A DNA stretch of 5,707 nt from contig JAOUFX010000241.1 of assembly GCA_029857975.1 (NCBI GenBank), positions 1 through 5,707 of the forward strand, written 5' to 3'. Under the pieces are notes generated by a model, which ran no database searches, had not been told where the DNA came from, and was given only the letters and a program-made list of their open reading frames with translations. Positions 4,745 through 5,707 of this stretch are shown in pieces. Each line of letters starts with the position of its first letter. The first letter of the stretch is position 1. Origin of the DNA: Deltaproteobacteria bacterium. GTDB taxonomy: Bacteria; Desulfobacterota; SM23-61. A program made the translations under genes and the position numbers.

Positions 4745-5707
4745 TCACGCCTTACCCTTTACGTCAGCCCTCAGGCTCAACCACAAAAACAAAGCCGAAA
4801 TTAAGGCCAGAGTTGCCCCGAAGCTGAATGCCGCTTGCGGGCTGAATTTTTCCCAAAGAAGTCCCATTAAAATGCTTGCCGGAAGAGTGCTGATACCCAC
4901 CGCAAAGTTATAAAGTCCGTAAGCCGTTCCCCGCAGGTGAGAGGGAACTAAATCAGCCACCAAGGCGCGCTCTCCTCCCTCAGTGAGTCCATAGAAAAGG
5001 CCATAAACCGCGAAAAGAATCCAGATGGGTTCCGGGGTTACCGTCCAGGCGAAAGCCCAATATATCCCGCTATAAAGTAACCAACCGGAGATGATGACTC
5101 TTTTTCTTCCCCAACGGTCGGAAAGTATACCCCCTGGAGTTGCCGAAAGGGACTTGGTCAGGTGCAGGACCATCCAAAGAATGGGGAGAAGGGTGATGGG
5201 GATGCCCGCATCTTTGGCTTTGAGAATTAAAAAGGCGTCGCTGGAATTCCCCAGACTGAAAAGGACGATAATGAAAAGAAATAACTTAAACCTTCGGTCA
5301 AAAGGGCGAAGGGTAAGCTTAATTTTGGCCGTCTCTGGCTTAGTGGAGAGAGTTTTTTTTTCGCTAACTCCACGGATAAGGATAATCAAAGAAAAAATAG
5401 CAGGGAAAAAGGCCAACCAGAAAATAGTGCGGTATTCCTGGGTAATGAAGGTAAGGAGGAAAAAAGCAATCAAGGGGCCAACCACGGCTCCGGCATGATC
5501 CATGGCCCGCTGGAACCCAAAGGCTTTGCCGTGTTCTCCTTCAAGGGTGGAATCAGCAATCAGCGCATCGCGGGGAGAAGTGCGGATTCCTTTGCCCACT
5601 CGGTCTAAAAAGCGGATAAACAAAACGTGCCAACCGGCTGTGGCAGCGGCCACAAAAGGACGGATGAAGGATGAAAGAGTATAACCCCCTACAACCAGGA
5701 TTTTTCT
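4745..5707 (-). CDS. Major facilitator superfamily transporter, 5' end beyond window
   Basis: Inner-membrane MFS permease. The frame is open to the right edge and gives 320 residues before the TGA. The GTG at 5653 is not the true start, because family-like sequence (RKILVVGGYTLSSFIRPF) continues upstream of it to the edge. The edge residues look like the end of the loop 2-3 motif, so about 75-80 residues covering the first two helices are missing and the full protein would be near 400 residues. Visible features are FLDRVGKGIRTSPRDALIADS at about 33-53 (helix 4-5 region), a motif C-like stretch FQRAMDHAGAVVGP at 65-78, a hydrophilic central loop at about 113-137, the second-half motif A GGILSDRWGRKR at 192-203, and TEGGERALVADLVP at 242-255. 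The RVGKG...PRDALIAD signature is shared by a bacterial/archaeal group of uncharacterised MFS proteins (MJ1317-like, as I recall it). Substrate unknown; export of a drug or metabolite is plausible but not shown. Convergent with the deacetylase gene. Confidence 0.92.
   Translation of the reverse strand, partial: RKILVVGGYTLSSFIRPFVAAATAGWHVLFIRFLDRVGKGIRTSPRDALIADSTLEGEHGKAFGFQRAMDHAGAVVGPLIAFFLLTFITQEYRTIFWLAFFPAIFSLIILIRGVSEKKTLSTKPETAKIKLTLRPFDRRFKLFLFIIVLFSLGNSSDAFLILKAKDAGIPITLLPILWMVLHLTKSLSATPGGILSDRWGRKRVIISGWLLYSGIYWAFAWTVTPEPIWILFAVYGLFYGLTEGGERALVADLVPSHLRGTAYGLYNFAVGISTLPASILMGLLWEKFSPQAAFSFGATLALISALFLWLSLRADVKGKA

Noticed and set aside
5651..5653. GTG at 5653 as the start of the MFS transporter
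   Set aside because: The in-frame sequence upstream to the window edge continues a normal MFS helix 3 region, so the real start lies outside the window.
5502..5684. Short plus-strand frames at 5091-5498 and 5502-5684
   Set aside because: Both are antisense to the MFS transporter, which has clear motifs. They are basic, low-complexity shadows.

Overview
This 5.7 kb window is a stretch of bacterial chromosome with six protein-coding genes, two of them cut by the window edges. No rRNA, tRNA, CRISPR array, transposase or phage gene is visible. The host is probably a free-living, metabolically versatile bacterium. The style of the AcuC-like deacetylase, the lone SagB-type oxidoreductase and two dispersed palindromic repeats (a 'GGACGCAGATTTACGCAGAT' type and a 'CACCACAGAGA' type) remind me of Desulfobacterota/deltaproteobacteria. 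This is an impression from memory, not a demonstrated placement.

Layout, left to right. (1) Positions 1-994, minus strand: a nitrilase missing only its last residues beyond the left edge, with a good Shine-Dalgarno. (2) Positions 995-1460: a more AT-rich spacer with no convincing gene, ending in a good sigma70-type promoter (1355-1383). (3) Positions 1461-1712, plus: an unrecognised 83-residue protein with two CxxC pairs. (4) Positions 1725-1803: an imperfect inverted repeat. (5) Positions 1853-2395, plus: an Ogt/MGMT-type O6-alkylguanine-DNA alkyltransferase. (6) Positions 2437-3168, minus, convergent with it: a stand-alone SagB/ThcOx-type nitroreductase-fold flavoprotein. (7) Positions 3169-3465: a divergent, AT-rich control region holding a second decayed palindrome, a pair of direct repeats and a strong promoter for the next gene. 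(8) Positions 3466-4674, plus: a class I-like histone deacetylase/AcuC-family enzyme with all metal and catalytic residues, probably translated from a nearly leaderless mRNA. (9) Positions 4675-4744: a short G/C-run spacer between convergent genes. (10) Positions 4745-5707, minus: an MFS transporter that continues past the right edge.

The genes do not form an obvious pathway or shared operon. Orientations alternate, so nearly every gene seems to be its own transcription unit. The small CxxC protein and the alkyltransferase are the only co-directional neighbours, and the palindrome lies between them. I see no clear evidence of a new multi-gene system. The points most worth following up are the orphan CxxC protein, the structured divergent region 3169-3465, the near-leaderless deacetylase start, and the SagB-type enzyme with no azole-peptide cyclodehydratase partner in view.
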